Counted from the stretch's first letter, positions 1 through 9,246 are shown. The stretch is DNA of 64,000 nucleotides from Corynebacterium variabile (GCF_006539825.1 NZ_BJNT01000011.1:53674-117673); one strand, 5' to 3'. Notes: generated by a model from the letters alone, not told the origin. Numbers and translations are program-made.

Positions 1-1
1 C

Positions 2-493
2 GGAATGTGTTTCCAGCAGTTCAACCTCTTCAGCCACATGACGATCCTCGACAACGTCACCCTGGCACCGATGAAGGTCCGCGGCATGTCCAGGAAGGAC
101 GCTGAAGAAGAGGCCCACGCGCTGCTCCGACGGGTCGGCATCGACGCCCAGGCCGACAAGTACCCCGCGCAGCTGTCCGGTGGTCAGCAGCAGCGTGTCG
201 CCATCGCCCGGTCCCTGGCGATGCGTCCGAAGGTCATGCTGTTCGACGAGCCGACCTCCGCGCTCGACCCGGAGATGATCAACGAGGTCCTCGACGTCAT
301 GGCCTCCCTGGCCGCCGAGGGCATGACCATGGTGTGTGTCACCCACGAGATGGGCTTCGCGAAGAAGGTCGCCAACCGCGTGCTCTTCCTCGCCGACGGC
401 AAGATCGTCGAGGACTCCACCCCGGACAAGTTCTTCTCGGACCCCGAAAGCGACCGGGCGAAGGACTTCCTCGCCAAGATCCTCGGCCACTAG
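2..493 (+). CDS. gluA: Glutamate ABC transporter ATP-binding protein GluA (5' end missing)
   Basis: This is the ATPase that powers glutamate uptake by the GluABCD importer, on the cytoplasmic face of the membrane. The Walker A region lies before the window. What remains shows a Q-loop (CFQQFNLF), the ABC signature [14 protein letters not shown] and Walker B ([12 protein letters not shown]) followed by the switch histidine in CVTHEMGF. About 163 residues of a roughly 240-residue family member are present, open at the left edge. It is followed 11 nt later by gluB and then two permease genes, the standard order of the corynebacterial glutamate system. The polar amino-acid transporter family is certain; glutamate as substrate follows from the operon order and the recX-recA neighbours. 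Confidence 0.93.
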   Translation, partial: GMCFQQFNLFSHMTILDNVTLAPMKVRGMSRKDAEEEAHALLRRVGIDAQADKYPAQLSGGQQQRVAIARSLAMRPKVMLFDEPTSALDPEMINEVLDVMASLAAEGMTMVCVTHEMGFAKKVANRVLFLADGKIVEDSTPDKFFSDPESDRAKDFLAKILGH

Positions 494-504
494 GAGAGGC
501 GCAG

Positions 505-1398
505 ATGAGTACACGCAGATTCCTCCGCAGAGTGACCGCCGCGGTCGTTGCGACGGCCGGTGCCCTGGCACTGGCGTCCTGCGGCTCCACGGAACCCCGG
601 TCGCTGCTCGACGACATCGAGAACGGCCACGTCACCCTCGGCACCAAATTCGACCAGCCGGGTCTCGGTGAGCGCACCCCTGACAAGGACTTCGTCGGAC
701 TCGACACCGATGTCTCCCGTTACGTCGTCAACTACATCGCCGACAAGAACGGCTGGAACGAGCCTGACATCACCTGGCGTGAGACCCCGTCCGCCCAGCG
801 TGAGACGCTGATCAACAATGGCGAGGTCAACATGATCGCGGCGACCTACTCGATCAACGCCGGACGCTACAAGGCCGTCGACTTCGGCGGCCCCTACCTG
901 GTCACCCACCAGGCCCTGCTGGTCCGCGGCGACGCCGGTATCAGCAGCCTGCAGGACATCGCCGACGGCACCCGGCTCTGTTCGGTCTCCGGTTCCACAC
1001 CGGCACAGAAAGTCAAGGAGGCACTGCCGAAGGTGCAGCTCCAGGAGTTCGACACCTACGCCGCCTGCGCCGAAGGCGTGAAGCAGGGCGTGGTGGACGC
1101 GCTCACCACGGACGCCACCATCCTCGCCGGCTTCGCCGAGCGCTACAAGGAGCGCTACGGCGACGACTTCAAGGTCGTGGAGCTGAAGAACGAGGACGGC
1201 TCCTACTGGACCGACGAGAACTACGGCATCGGCCTCCCCAAGGGCGACGGAGCCGACCGGGACGCGGTCAACGAGGCTCTCACCGAGATGTGGGAGTCCG
1301 GCGAATTCCGCAAGATCATCGACGAGTACCTCGGCGAGGACTTCGATCCCGGTGACATGCCGGACATCGGCGACCTCTCGTTCCTGGACGAAAGCTAG
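505..1398 (+). CDS. gluB: Glutamate-binding lipoprotein GluB
   Basis: This is the extracytoplasmic solute receptor of the glutamate ABC importer, 297 aa. The N-terminus has twin arginines, a hydrophobic stretch and a lipobox LASC with Cys26, so it should be lipid-anchored after signal peptidase II cleavage. The remainder is an SBP_bac_3 fold, with the typical opening LTLGTKFDQPGLG-like strand and the GxDxDVSRYV segment near residues 65-75. The chosen ATG has GGAGAGG 7-8 nt upstream. A longer reading frame extending back into gluA was rejected because it has no ribosome site and would overlap gluA. It is co-transcribed with gluA upstream and gluC, 20 nt downstream. Confidence 0.95.
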   Translation: MSTRRFLRRVTAAVVATAGALALASCGSTEPRSLLDDIENGHVTLGTKFDQPGLGERTPDKDFVGLDTDVSRYVVNYIADKNGWNEPDITWRETPSAQRETLINNGEVNMIAATYSINAGRYKAVDFGGPYLVTHQALLVRGDAGISSLQDIADGTRLCSVSGSTPAQKVKEALPKVQLQEFDTYAACAEGVKQGVVDALTTDATILAGFAERYKERYGDDFKVVELKNEDGSYWTDENYGIGLPKGDGADRDAVNEALTEMWESGEFRKIIDEYLGEDFDPGDMPDIGDLSFLDES

Positions 1399-1418
1399 AA
1401 AGGGAGGTGGCGTTACCA

Positions 1419-2108
1419 ATGAGTTCCGAACTCTGGGCCGATATGGGCCCCCAGCTGTGGTCGGTGTTCTGGATGACGATCAAACTGACCGTCGTCTCCG
1501 GTATCGGTGCCCTGATCCTGGGCACCATCCTCACCGCCATGCGCGTCTGCCCGGTGGGCATCCTGCGCACCGTGGCCACGGTCTACATCAACACGATCCG
1601 TAATACCCCGCTGACACTGCTCATCCTGATCGTGTCACTGGGTCTCTACTACAACCTGAACCTGCTCCTCGCGAACGACTCGAGCACCTCGTTCATCGTC
1701 GACCAGAACTTCCGTCTGGCAGTCGTGGCTTTCGTCGCGTACACCTCGACCTTCGTGGCAGAGTCGCTGCGCTCGGGTATCAACACGATCCCCTTCGGCC
1801 AGGCCGAGGCAGCCCGGTCACTGGGACTGACCTTCATGCAGAACTTCCGGTACGTGATCTTCCCGCAGGCACTGCGCGGTTCGATCGTGCCGCTGGGCAA
1901 CACCCTCATCGCACTGACGAAGAACACCACCATCGCCTCGGTGATCGGTGTGTCCGAGGCTTCCCTGCTGATGAAGACCATGACCGAGAACTACGCCAGT
2001 GACATCCTGTGGATCTTCGGGATCATCGCTGTCGGGTTCATGATTCTCACCCTGCCCACCGGACTCTTCTTCGGCTGGGCGGGCAAGCGTTGGGCGGTGA
2101 AGCGCTGA
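1419..2108 (+). CDS. gluC: Glutamate ABC transporter permease GluC
   Basis: This is one of the two membrane subunits of the glutamate importer, 229 aa with about five hydrophobic segments. The cytoplasmic coupling loop is visible as [28 protein letters not shown] sequence near residues 132-155, the EAA motif that contacts the ATPase. The ATG was chosen over the in-frame GTG 12 nt earlier because AGGGAGGTGG sits at normal spacing before the ATG and would overlap the GTG. The stop codon shares one base with the gluD start (TGATG), indicating translational coupling. The hydroxylated or charged termini are short, as in the family. Confidence 0.94.
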   Translation: MSSELWADMGPQLWSVFWMTIKLTVVSGIGALILGTILTAMRVCPVGILRTVATVYINTIRNTPLTLLILIVSLGLYYNLNLLLANDSSTSFIVDQNFRLAVVAFVAYTSTFVAESLRSGINTIPFGQAEAARSLGLTFMQNFRYVIFPQALRGSIVPLGNTLIALTKNTTIASVIGVSEASLLMKTMTENYASDILWIFGIIAVGFMILTLPTGLFFGWAGKRWAVKR

Positions 2109-3049
2109 TGTCTACACGCGCGACAGTTCTCTATGATGCTCCCGGCCCGAGGGCCGTCCGGATCAACCGGATCCTCACGGTCATCGTCTCCCTGGCGCTG
2201 ATTGCCCTGCTGGTCTCCGTGCTCTGGGCACTGGGTAACAAGGGACAGCTCGACGGTGACAAGTGGAACATCTTCACCAAGGGGTCGTCCTGGACGACCT
2301 ACATCATCCCCGGACTCTGGGCGACGGTGAAGGCCGCTGTCCTGTCCATCATCCTCGCCCTCATCGTCGGCGCCGTTCTCGGCATCGGCCGTCTGTCCAC
2401 CCACCGGTCGATCCGGTGGATCTGCTCCATCATCGTCGAGGTCTTCCGCTCCATCCCGGTGCTGGTCCTCATGCTCTTCGCGTACACCATCTTCGGCGAA
2501 TGGGGCCTATTCCCTTCCACCCAGCTGGGCTTCGCCGCCGTGGTCTTCGGTCTGACGATGTACAACGGCTCGGTCATCGCCGAGACGCTGCGCTCCGGCA
2601 TCGAGTCCCTGCCGAAGGGACAGTCCGAGGCCGCCTACGCCCTGGGCCTGTCCTGGGGCCAGACGATGCGTAAGATCCTGCTGCCGCAGGCGGTGGCCGC
2701 GATGATGCCGGCCATCGTCTCGCAGATGGTCATCGCCCTGAAGGACTCCGCACTCGGTTACATGATCGGTTTCGTCGAGGTCGTCCGTTCCGGCCGTCAG
2801 CTCGGTGAGTACTACGGTTCCATGCTGCCCTCGCTGCTGGTGGTCGCCGCCATCATGATCATCATCAACTTCGGTCTGACGAGGCTGGCGGAGCGTATCG
2901 AACGCCAGCTCCGGGCTGGCCGGGCCCGTCGTAACCCGGTCGCCAAGGTCCCCCACCAGCCGGCCCACCAGGGACTGGAGACCAAGGACGAGGCGATGGT
3001 CGACTGGCATGATCCGGCGCACAAGGATCTGCGCGGCACCTTCGAGTAA
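2108..3049 (+). CDS. gluD: Glutamate ABC transporter permease GluD
   Basis: This is the second membrane subunit of GluABCD, 313 aa. It is longer than GluC because of an N-terminal segment of about 80 residues, including one extra hydrophobic helix (residues 18-40), and a basic C-terminal tail. The coupling-loop EAA motif reads [27 protein letters not shown] near residues 175-200. It starts on the last base of the gluC stop. Only 11 nt separate its stop from the convergent recX stop, and no hairpin terminator is visible there, so transcripts of the two operons may overlap at their 3' ends. Confidence 0.94.
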   Translation: MSTRATVLYDAPGPRAVRINRILTVIVSLALIALLVSVLWALGNKGQLDGDKWNIFTKGSSWTTYIIPGLWATVKAAVLSIILALIVGAVLGIGRLSTHRSIRWICSIIVEVFRSIPVLVLMLFAYTIFGEWGLFPSTQLGFAAVVFGLTMYNGSVIAETLRSGIESLPKGQSEAAYALGLSWGQTMRKILLPQAVAAMMPAIVSQMVIALKDSALGYMIGFVEVVRSGRQLGEYYGSMLPSLLVVAAIMIIINFGLTRLAERIERQLRAGRARRNPVAKVPHQPAHQGLETKDEAMVDWHDPAHKDLRGTFE

Positions 3050-3060
3050 AGGGTCGCCGG

Positions 3061-3678
3061 TCAGCCTTCCAGTTCGGAGATCCTGGCGTCCAGGGCGGCA
3101 CGGGCGGCGTCCATGCCGGCACCGGCGGGAAAACCCCGCCGGGCGGCGACGCCGACAATGCGTCGCAGTGCCTTGTCATACTCCGCACGGTCAGCGGGAA
3201 CGGTCTTCACCGTTCCCGCTTTCTTCGTCACCAGGGCCTGCAGGATGTCCTGCTGGTCCTCCTCGGTGACCTGACCGAGAGCATCCTCGATGACCGAGGA
3301 CGCCACCCCCTTGTCCCGCAGTTCACGACGCAGCACGGAGACCGACTTCTTCTGGTTGTGCAGACGCTGCCGGACCCATTCGTGGGCGAAGCGTTCGTCA
3401 TCCAGCATCCCGTTGTCCAGGCAGCGGCTGACGACCGTGTCCACCAGACGGGGTTCCTCCCCCTCCTCCAGCGCCTCGGTGAGCCGATGACGCAGTTCCG
3501 CCTCGGAGCGGTCCCGGTGGTTGATCAACCGGGTGGCCTTGGCCACCAGCGGGGCGAGTTTCTTCTCGAGCTCGCGGTCCACGATCGGCTCAGCCTGCCC
3601 CTGGCCGACCTCGGAGACCGCCCGCCGCAGCCGGTCGATCAACTCCGGGTCCGGCTGCCCCGACGTCTCCCCGGACAT
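3061..3678 (-). CDS. recX: Regulatory protein RecX
   Basis: RecX binds RecA filaments and inhibits RecA recombinase and coprotease activity. The protein is 205 aa, within the usual range. It has the three-helix repeat architecture, with recognisable segments HRDRSEAELRHRL, ERFAHEWVRQR and SVLRRELRDKGV. An N-terminal acidic extension of about 60 residues is common in actinobacteria. It begins 3 nt after the recA stop on the same strand, so it is expressed from the SOS-controlled recA promoter, which matches its role of limiting RecA after damage. Confidence 0.93.
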   Translation of the reverse strand: MSGETSGQPDPELIDRLRRAVSEVGQGQAEPIVDRELEKKLAPLVAKATRLINHRDRSEAELRHRLTEALEEGEEPRLVDTVVSRCLDNGMLDDERFAHEWVRQRLHNQKKSVSVLRRELRDKGVASSVIEDALGQVTEEDQQDILQALVTKKAGTVKTVPADRAEYDKALRRIVGVAARRGFPAGAGMDAARAALDARISELEG

Positions 3679-3681
3679 GGT

Positions 3682-4821
3682 CTAGTCGTCGTCCTCGTCA
3701 TCGTCGAAGGTCGGCACGACGTCGATCGGCGCATCGGCCGGGTCCATGCCGGGCACGTCCATCGGGGCGTCCTCCTCCGCGGTGGCGTCAGCCTTGGCGT
3801 AGGGGCCGACCTTGAGGGCACGCATGATGCCGTCTTCGATCTCCGCGGAAAGCTCCGGGCTCTCCTTGAGGAACTCGCGGGCCTTCTCCTTGCCCTGACC
3901 GAGCTGGTCACCCTTGTACGTGTACCAGGAGCCGGACTTCTTGATCAGCCCGTTCTCCACGCCGAGGTCGATGATCGAGCCCTCGCGGGAGATGCCTTCG
4001 CCGTAGACGATGTCGAACTCGGCGATCTTGAACGGCGGCGATACCTTGTTCTTGACGATCTTCATCTTGGTGCGGTTGCCCACCGCGTCCTGGCCGTCCT
4101 TGAGGGTCTGGATGCGACGCACGTCGCAACGCACCGAAGCGTAGAACTTCAGGGCCTTACCACCGGTCGTCGTCTCCGGGGATCCGAACATGACGCCGAT
4201 CTTCTCGCGGAGCTGGTTGATGAAGATCGCGGTGGTGCCGGTCTGGCTCAGCGCGCCGGTCATCTTGCGCAGTGCCTGGCTCATCAGACGGGCCTGCAGA
4301 CCGACGTGACTGTCTCCCATGTCGCCCTCGATCTCGGCCTTCGGTGTCAGCGCGGCGACCGAGTCGACGACGATGACGGAGATCGCGCCGGAGCGGACCA
4401 GCATGTCGGCGATCTCGAGGGCCTGTTCACCGGTGTCCGGCTGGGAAACCAGCAGGTTGTCGGTGTCCACACCCAGCTTCTTGGCGTACTCGGGGTCCAG
4501 GGCATGCTCCGCGTCGATGAACGCGGCGATACCGCCGGCTTTCTGGGCCTCGGCGATGGCGTGGAGCGCCACGGTGGTCTTTCCTGAGGACTCCGGTCCG
4601 TAGATCTCCACGATGCGGCCACGGGGGAAGCCACCGATGCCGAGAGCGACATTGATGGCGATGTTGCCGCTGGGGATGACCTGGATCGGCGGGCGCTCGT
4701 CGTCACCCAGACGCATCACGGCACCCTTGCCGTAGTCCTTCTCGATCTGGGCCATCGCCAGGTCAAGCGCCTTCTGCCGGTCGGCGCCTGCCCCGCCCGG
4801 ACCCTTCTTCTTAGCAGCCAT
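3682..4821 (-). CDS. recA: Recombinase RecA
   Basis: RecA forms filaments on single-stranded DNA, catalyses strand exchange and triggers LexA self-cleavage. The protein is 379 aa. The Walker A motif GPESSGKT is at residues 75-82, Walker B is in [11 protein letters not shown], and the DNA-binding loop L2 region ([22 protein letters not shown]) is intact. The C-terminal tail is acidic (DDDEDDD), as in other RecA proteins. No intein interrupts it, unlike M. tuberculosis recA. The start is the ATG encoding MAAKKK, preceded by GGAGAG at 5-6 nt; an upstream in-frame GTG is less likely. A LexA box lies about 150 nt upstream. Confidence 0.98.
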   Translation of the reverse strand: MAAKKKGPGGAGADRQKALDLAMAQIEKDYGKGAVMRLGDDERPPIQVIPSGNIAINVALGIGGFPRGRIVEIYGPESSGKTTVALHAIAEAQKAGGIAAFIDAEHALDPEYAKKLGVDTDNLLVSQPDTGEQALEIADMLVRSGAISVIVVDSVAALTPKAEIEGDMGDSHVGLQARLMSQALRKMTGALSQTGTTAIFINQLREKIGVMFGSPETTTGGKALKFYASVRCDVRRIQTLKDGQDAVGNRTKMKIVKNKVSPPFKIAEFDIVYGEGISREGSIIDLGVENGLIKKSGSWYTYKGDQLGQGKEKAREFLKESPELSAEIEDGIMRALKVGPYAKADATAEEDAPMDVPGMDPADAPIDVVPTFDDDEDDD

Positions 4822-4862
4822 GGTTCTCTCCTTCACGTGTGTACGGGCTCAGACCCTGCGGA

Positions 4863-4876
4863 CTGTCCCGGGACAG
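4863..4876. repeat. Perfect 14-bp palindrome in the recA leader
   Basis: CTGTCCCGGGACAG is a perfect 14-bp palindrome, followed directly by a weaker pair (AGGTC/GACCT arms around CGGTT). It lies between the LexA box and the recA start, inside the probable 5' leader. It could be a second operator or a short RNA hairpin. No known corynebacterial regulator is assigned to it here. Confidence 0.5.
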
Positions 4877-4971
4877 GTCCGGTTGACCTGCCCCACTGTT
4901 CTAAGACTCCGCGGAGCCCTCCGTGGTTCACTACAGTTTTACCGTCACCACCGGACTACCAGAGACAGTAC

Positions 4972-4987
4972 ACGAACATCTTTTCGA
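4972..4987. promoter_or_regulatory. LexA (SOS) box of recA
   Basis: Read on the minus strand this is TCGAAAAGATGTTCGT, which differs from the actinobacterial LexA palindrome TCGAAYRNNYGTTCGA-type consensus only at the final base and matches the corynebacterial variant with an AAAA left arm. It lies upstream of recA, just past the stop of the DUF3046 gene, and a -10-like TACTGT follows within 10 nt on the recA strand. LexA repression with damage induction of recA-recX is therefore inferred. Confidence 0.85.
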
Positions 4988-4990
4988 ATG

Positions 4991-5197
4991 TCACTCATCC
5001 TCGCCGAGCCGTCGCTCCTCCGGGACATCGAAGTCGTCACACAGTGCCCACCACAGCTCACGGAGGTCATGACCCCGTTCTATGAGCTGGGCGGATGTCG
5101 CCCCGAGACCGGAGAGGACATGGGATCCCGCGATCCAGGATCCGAAGGAGTCACCGAACTCTCCTGCGACCAACCGGTCGAATTCTGTGCGACGCAT
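4991..5197 (-). CDS. DUF3046 family protein
   Basis: This is a small conserved actinobacterial protein of 68 aa with unknown function. It begins MRRTEFDRLVAGEFG and contains the GLGATSAQLIERGHDLRELWWALC core typical of DUF3046, including the conserved WWALC segment. The family is regularly found just upstream of recA, as here. The chosen start is the ATG of MRRTEF; a 30-nt longer frame with GTG codons exists but the family normally begins at this methionine. It reads toward recA, yet the LexA box lies between them, so recA has its own promoter. Confidence 0.85.
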   Translation of the reverse strand: MRRTEFDRLVAGEFGDSFGSWIAGSHVLSGLGATSAQLIERGHDLRELWWALCDDFDVPEERRLGEDE

Positions 5198-5266
5198 GTC
5201 CACCACGCTAACAGAGCACCTGACCACCTCCTTCCGCGTCCCCGGGTTACTTCGGACACGGTCGCT

Positions 5267-5295
5267 TGAACACCGTACAGTCAGATGACTAGAAT
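5267..5295 (+). promoter_or_regulatory. Putative bioY promoter with BioQ-like operator
   Basis: TGAACACCGTACA at 5267-5279 matches the 13-bp actinobacterial BioQ pattern (TGAAC-N3-GTTCA/GTTAC) in the left half and 4 of 5 bases of the right half. It overlaps a -35-like TTGAAC. The -10 TAGAAT is at 5290-5295, 7 nt before the ATG at 5303, implying a leaderless bioY mRNA. BioQ control of biotin uptake is known in C. glutamicum; its use here is inferred. Confidence 0.6.
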
Positions 5296-5302
5296 CCTTC
5301 GC

Positions 5303-5950
5303 ATGTCGAACAGAACTTCCACCGCGCGTGCGTCACGACCCGTCAGCGCCGCCGATATCGCGGTGATCGCGGCCTTCGCCGCCCTGATCATCGTCCTCGG
5401 TGCCGTCTCGATCCCCGTCGGCAGCGCCGGCGTGCCGATCGTCCTGCAGAACATGGGCGTCCTCCTGGCAGGCATGATTCTCGGCTGGCGCCGCGGTGGC
5501 CTGGCGGTCCTGCTCTTCCTCGGGGTCGGTTTCCTCGGCGTCCCGAACATGGCGGGCTGGACGCCCGCCCTGACCTCGGTCTCCGGCCCGACCGTGGGCT
5601 ACCTCGTCGGCTACGCCGTCACCGGCATCCTCGTCGGCGCTCTCTGCGAGTTCGCCCCGCGCCGCCCGCAGTGGCTGCAGGTCACCTGGTTCATCGTCGC
5701 CGGAGCACTGTGCGTCGGTGTCCAGTACCTGTCCGGTTCCGTCGGCCTGATGCTCCGCACCGACATGGACTTCGGCGCCGCACTGGTCTCCAACGGCCCC
5801 TTCATCCCCGGAGACGCCGCCAAGGTCGTCGTCGCTGCCCTGGTGTCCGCCGCGGTCCTGCGTGCTGTCCCCGATCTGCGCCGCGACCGCCGGTCGCGCG
5901 TCACCGACAGCGCCGAGGCCGCCGGACGTCCCGTCACCCCGGTCGCCTGA
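5303..5950 (+). CDS. bioY: Biotin transporter S component BioY
   Basis: BioY is the biotin-binding membrane subunit of an ECF-type importer, 215 aa with about six hydrophobic helices. The family feature GxFLGVPNMAGW is visible near residues 75-90, and the FIPGDAAKVVVAA segment near residue 170 is the conserved C-terminal helix motif. The start was chosen because the ATG lies 7 nt after TAGAAT and no Shine-Dalgarno sequence serves either candidate; an ATG 18 nt earlier is possible. The stop overlaps the bioM start (TGATG). Corynebacteria are biotin auxotrophs, so this import system is expected to be important and BioQ-regulated. Confidence 0.93.
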   Translation: MSNRTSTARASRPVSAADIAVIAAFAALIIVLGAVSIPVGSAGVPIVLQNMGVLLAGMILGWRRGGLAVLLFLGVGFLGVPNMAGWTPALTSVSGPTVGYLVGYAVTGILVGALCEFAPRRPQWLQVTWFIVAGALCVGVQYLSGSVGLMLRTDMDFGAALVSNGPFIPGDAAKVVVAALVSAAVLRAVPDLRRDRRSRVTDSAEAAGRPVTPVA

Positions 5951-6657
5951 TGCCCGCCCTCTCCTCCCCCGTGACCTTCACCGACGCCGGTGTCACCGTC
6001 GACGACCAGGTCCTGCTCCACCCCGTGTCCTGCACACTGGGCGACCAGCGCATCAGCATCATCGGGGCCAACGGCTCCGGGAAGTCCACCTTCATCCGGA
6101 TGATCAACGGACTGACCACCGCCACCAGCGGGCAGGTCACCGTCGACGGTCTCGATGTCGCGAAGAAGGGCCGGAAGGTCCGCCAGCGCGTCGGGTTCCT
6201 CTTCTCCGACCCGGACAACCAGATCATCATGCCCACCGTCGGCGAGGACGTCGCGTTCTCCCTGCGGGGCACCGGGCTGTCCCGCAGCGAGACCGCGGAC
6301 GCGGTCGCTGAGGCTCTTACCTCAGTCGGACTGTCCGGTAAGGAAGACCAGTCCCCGCACCTGCTGTCCGGAGGCGAGAAGCAGATGCTCGCCCTGGCGT
6401 CGGTCACTGCACTGGAGCCGGCGGTCATCGTCGCCGACGAACCGACCGGACTTCTCGACCTGGTCAACCGCAACCGGCTCCGTCGCCGGTTCGACGCCCT
6501 GACCCAGCAGCTCATCGTCGTCACCCACGACCTGGAGCTTGCTGCGGACGCCGACCGCACCCTGTGCATCGACGACGGCCGGATCATCGATGACGGAGCC
6601 CCCGCCGAGGTCATCAGCGGCTACATCGACCGGATGGAGAGGCGGGCACTGCTGTGA
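5950..6657 (+). CDS. bioM: Biotin ECF transporter ATPase BioM
   Basis: This is the energy-coupling ATPase of BioMNY, 235 aa. Walker A is GANGSGKST at residues 39-47, the signature is LSGGEKQMLALAS, and Walker B is VIVADEPTGLLD, followed by the switch histidine in VVTHDLEL. A FSDPDNQIIMPTVGEDV Q-loop segment is the CbiO-type ECF signature. The bioN GTG start lies inside its final codons (GTGA overlap), so the three genes are translated as a coupled unit. Confidence 0.94.
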   Translation: MPALSSPVTFTDAGVTVDDQVLLHPVSCTLGDQRISIIGANGSGKSTFIRMINGLTTATSGQVTVDGLDVAKKGRKVRQRVGFLFSDPDNQIIMPTVGEDVAFSLRGTGLSRSETADAVAEALTSVGLSGKEDQSPHLLSGGEKQMLALASVTALEPAVIVADEPTGLLDLVNRNRLRRRFDALTQQLIVVTHDLELAADADRTLCIDDGRIIDDGAPAEVISGYIDRMERRALL

Positions 6658-7286
6658 TCAGTCCCTCCCGTGTCCCCCTGGGGCTCTACGTCCCGGGCAC
6701 CAGCATCGTCCACCGTGCACGTCCGGGTATCAAGATGCTCGTCCTGGCAATCTTCCTCATCACCACGGCGATCGTCGTGAAGTCCTGGCCGATGGCGGTC
6801 GGCTGCCTCGTCGCAGTCGTCCTCGTCGCCACTGTCATCGCCCGTGTACCGCTGCGGGCACTGCTGCGACAGCTGACCCTGGTCCTGCCGATCCTGCTGG
6901 CGGTGGGCCTGCTGCTGTGGTGGCGCACGACCGGGGAGAAGGCGCTGACCACCGTGCTCGTACTCCTCGCCTCCATCTCCGCGGCACTGCTCATCACGTT
7001 GACGACGCGCGTCGCGGCGATGATGGACTCCTTCGAGAGAGGGCTGCGGCACCTCGCCCGGTTCGGCCTGCCGGTCGACCAGATCAGCCTCGCACTGACC
7101 CTCACCCTCCGACTCATCCCACTGCAGGTCCAGATGGTCGGGGAGGTCCTGGACGCGAGAAAGGCCCGCGGATCACGGTCCGCGGGCCTCTCCCCTGTGG
7201 CGTTCGGCGTCCCGGTCATCGTCCGGACGATCCTGCGTGCCCAGGGCGTCGCTGACGCACTGCGGGCCCGGGGCGCCGCCGACTGA
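6654..7286 (+). CDS. bioN: Biotin ECF transporter T component BioN
   Basis: BioN is the transmembrane coupling subunit that links BioM to BioY, 210 aa with four to five helices. The two ECF-T coupling motifs are expected at the C-terminal half; the segments EVLDARKARGSR and ADALRARGAAD carry the conserved A-R-G signatures that bind the ATPase. The GTG start overlaps the bioM stop by 4 nt. The stop is only 3 nt from the convergent stop of the PspA gene, and no terminator hairpin fits in the gap. Confidence 0.93.
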   Translation: MISPSRVPLGLYVPGTSIVHRARPGIKMLVLAIFLITTAIVVKSWPMAVGCLVAVVLVATVIARVPLRALLRQLTLVLPILLAVGLLLWWRTTGEKALTTVLVLLASISAALLITLTTRVAAMMDSFERGLRHLARFGLPVDQISLALTLTLRLIPLQVQMVGEVLDARKARGSRSAGLSPVAFGVPVIVRTILRAQGVADALRARGAAD

Positions 7287-7289
7287 CGG

Positions 7290-8135
7290 TTACTCGCCGC
7301 GCAGCTGCCGCATCTTCTCGGCGACGGCGTCGGCGCTGACGTTCTGCGCGGTCGGCTGGGCCGGGTCAGCCTTGGCCTGACCGATGGCCTGCTGGTCGTT
7401 ACCCTCCACAGCGGCAGGCTGGTTCATCTCGGCACGCAGCTGCTCAAGACGTGAGTGGCCTGCCATCTGCACGCCGGCCTGCTGGACCTCGGCCATGCGC
7501 CCCTGGACCGAGTTCTGGGCGAGTTCGGCCTGGCCGAGGGCGTTGGAGTAGCGGCGCTCGATCTTGTCCCGCACCTGGTCGAGGTTCGGGGTGCTGCCAC
7601 CGGCGACCTGGTCCATGGTCTGGAGGGACTCGGCGACCTTCTCCTGCATCTTCGCCTGCTCCAGCTGACTGAGCAGCTTGGTGCGCTCGGCGGCCTTCTG
7701 CTGCAGCTGCATGGAATTGCGCTCGACAGCCTTCTTGGCCTGGTCGGCCTGCTGCAGAGCCTGGTCGTGGAGGGTCTTGAGGTCCTCCACAGACTGCTCG
7801 GCGGTGACCAGCTGCGCGGCGAAGGCCTCAGCCGCGTTCTCGTACTCGGTCGCCTTCTGGTTGTCGCCACCGGCCCGTGCCTGGTCGGAGAGGGTCAGGG
7901 CCTGCCGGGTGTTGGCCTGCAGCTTCTCGACCTCGGCGAGCTGACGGTTCAGCTTCATCTCGATCTGGCGCTGGTTGCCGATCACCGCAGCGGCCTGCTT
8001 GGACAGTTCCCGGTGCTGGTTCTGAGCCTCCTGGATGGCCTGCTCGATCTGCACCTTCGGGTCGGCGTTCTCCTCGATCTTCGAGTCGAACAGGGCCATG
8101 AGGTACTTCCAGCCCTTGGTGAACGGGTTAGCCAT
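7290..8135 (-). CDS. pspA: PspA/IM30 family envelope-stress protein
   Basis: This 281-aa protein belongs to the phage-shock PspA/IM30 family, peripheral membrane proteins that polymerise to protect damaged membrane. The N-terminal [31 protein letters not shown] stretch is the amphipathic membrane-binding helix, and residues 30-220 are a near-continuous coiled coil rich in A, Q, E and K. The C-terminal 50 residues are low-complexity. The gene sits next to clgR, as in mycobacteria, where ClgR controls pspA. A separate -10 TATACT lies upstream (near 8185-8190 on the minus strand), so it may have its own promoter. Confidence 0.9.
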   Translation of the reverse strand: MANPFTKGWKYLMALFDSKIEENADPKVQIEQAIQEAQNQHRELSKQAAAVIGNQRQIEMKLNRQLAEVEKLQANTRQALTLSDQARAGGDNQKATEYENAAEAFAAQLVTAEQSVEDLKTLHDQALQQADQAKKAVERNSMQLQQKAAERTKLLSQLEQAKMQEKVAESLQTMDQVAGGSTPNLDQVRDKIERRYSNALGQAELAQNSVQGRMAEVQQAGVQMAGHSRLEQLRAEMNQPAAVEGNDQQAIGQAKADPAQPTAQNVSADAVAEKMRQLRGE

Positions 8136-8190
8136 GGGTTACAACGTCTCCTTACAGGGGGATCTCACCGGCGATAACGGGCCGAGTATA

Positions 8191-8601
8191 TCAGTGGGTC
8201 TGACCGGACTGCGCGGCCTGGGCCTGGTCCATTCCGGCAGCGAGTTCTGCGGCTGCGACATCGAAGGCCATCATTTCGGCGGCCTCCAGGATCACCCGGG
8301 ACACATTCACACCGAGTGCGTGACAGATGCTCGCGAGCAGTTCCGAGGAGACTTCCTTGCGCCCACGTTCCAGCTCGGACAGGTACCCCGGGCTGACGCT
8401 CGCGGCGACAGCGAGATCACGGAGCGTCCGTCGGGCATCCTCCCGGAACGCCCGGAGGGTGGTCCCCAGGGCCTCACGCAGCAGCGGTTCCGCGACGGTC
8501 GGGGCGACCGGAACGGTCACCGGGTCATGGACATCGTTGACAGTGGCACCGGCCCGCAGATTCGGGTGCCTGGGCTCGAGAAGTGTCGTGTGATTTGCCA
8601 T
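8191..8601 (-). CDS. clgR: Transcriptional regulator ClgR
   Basis: ClgR activates clp protease and stress genes in actinobacteria. The protein is 136 aa with a Cro/C1-type helix-turn-helix at about residues 45-100 ([27 protein letters not shown]), matching the family. The C-terminus is Ala-rich, as in ClgR proteins that are themselves Clp substrates. The ATG encoding MANHTT is preceded by GGAGG at 5 nt; an upstream methionine is rejected. A -10 TAAACT is present at 8642-8647 on the minus strand. The position between pgsA/pncC and pspA is the conserved actinobacterial order. Confidence 0.92.
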   Translation of the reverse strand: MANHTTLLEPRHPNLRAGATVNDVHDPVTVPVAPTVAEPLLREALGTTLRAFREDARRTLRDLAVAASVSPGYLSELERGRKEVSSELLASICHALGVNVSRVILEAAEMMAFDVAAAELAAGMDQAQAAQSGQTH

Positions 8602-8679
8602 CACTACCTCCAACGGACGATGGAGTGGTTATGTTCCCGCGAGTTTACCCGTCGTGACGGAAACCGCAGTACCAGAGGC

Positions 8680-9240
8680 TCACAGCGGATCCGCGGCAAG
8701 ATCCGGGATCACCGCACACACCTGGTCCAGGGCGCGGTGCACGGTATGGCGACGGATCGCGTCCCGCACCCCGGATCCTGCGTCCACCCGGGCTCGCCAG
8801 CCGTCGTCCAGTGCGGTGACCCTCGGTTCCCCACCGTCGAGGTCCCGGCACCAGACACCGAGCCACACCTCGCCGACAGGATGACCGTCCTGGCTGTCAG
8901 GACCGGCCACGCCGGTCACCCCGACACCGATATCGGCCCCGCAGCGCTGCGCGGCTCCCCTGGCGAGCTGACCGGCGACCGTAGGGTCCACCGGGCCCTG
9001 TCGGTCCAGCAGGGCGTCGTCCACCCCCGCCAGCGAGTGTTTGAGGTCGGTGGCGTAGACCACCAGGCCCCCGCGCAGCACATTCGATGCTCCGGGAACG
9101 TCGGCGACGGTCCCAGCGAGAAGACCTGCGGTCAGTGATTCGGCGGTGGCGAGGGTGAGCCCAGCTTCCCGGCACAACGTCACCACCCGCGTAGCGGCAC
9201 CGGCCGTCTCCTCCCCCGCCCCGGACGCCGGCACCGTCAT
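8680..9240 (-). CDS. pncC: CinA C-terminal family, nicotinamide-nucleotide amidohydrolase PncC
   Basis: This stand-alone CinA C-terminal domain protein (186 aa) should deamidate nicotinamide mononucleotide in NAD recycling. The family motifs are clear: ATAESLTAGLLAG near residue 30, GGLVVYATDLKHSLAGV, and GVTGVAGPDSQDGHPVG near residue 105. The N-terminal CinA/MoaB-like domain is absent, which is normal for PncC. It starts 6 nt after the pgsA stop and is probably co-transcribed with it. The stop is about 80 nt before clgR. Confidence 0.9.
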   Translation of the reverse strand: MTVPASGAGEETAGAATRVVTLCREAGLTLATAESLTAGLLAGTVADVPGASNVLRGGLVVYATDLKHSLAGVDDALLDRQGPVDPTVAGQLARGAAQRCGADIGVGVTGVAGPDSQDGHPVGEVWLGVWCRDLDGGEPRVTALDDGWRARVDAGSGVRDAIRRHTVHRALDQVCAVIPDLAADPL

Positions 9241-9246
9241 CGTCGG

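Noticed and set aside
3358..4587. 409-codon plus-strand frame
   Set aside because: Antisense to recX-recA.
8680..8700. ClgR operator (CGCT-N5-GCG) upstream of clgR
   Set aside because: CGCTGTGAGCC near 8687-8697 has two mismatches to the motif and lies far from the -10, so it is too weak to call.
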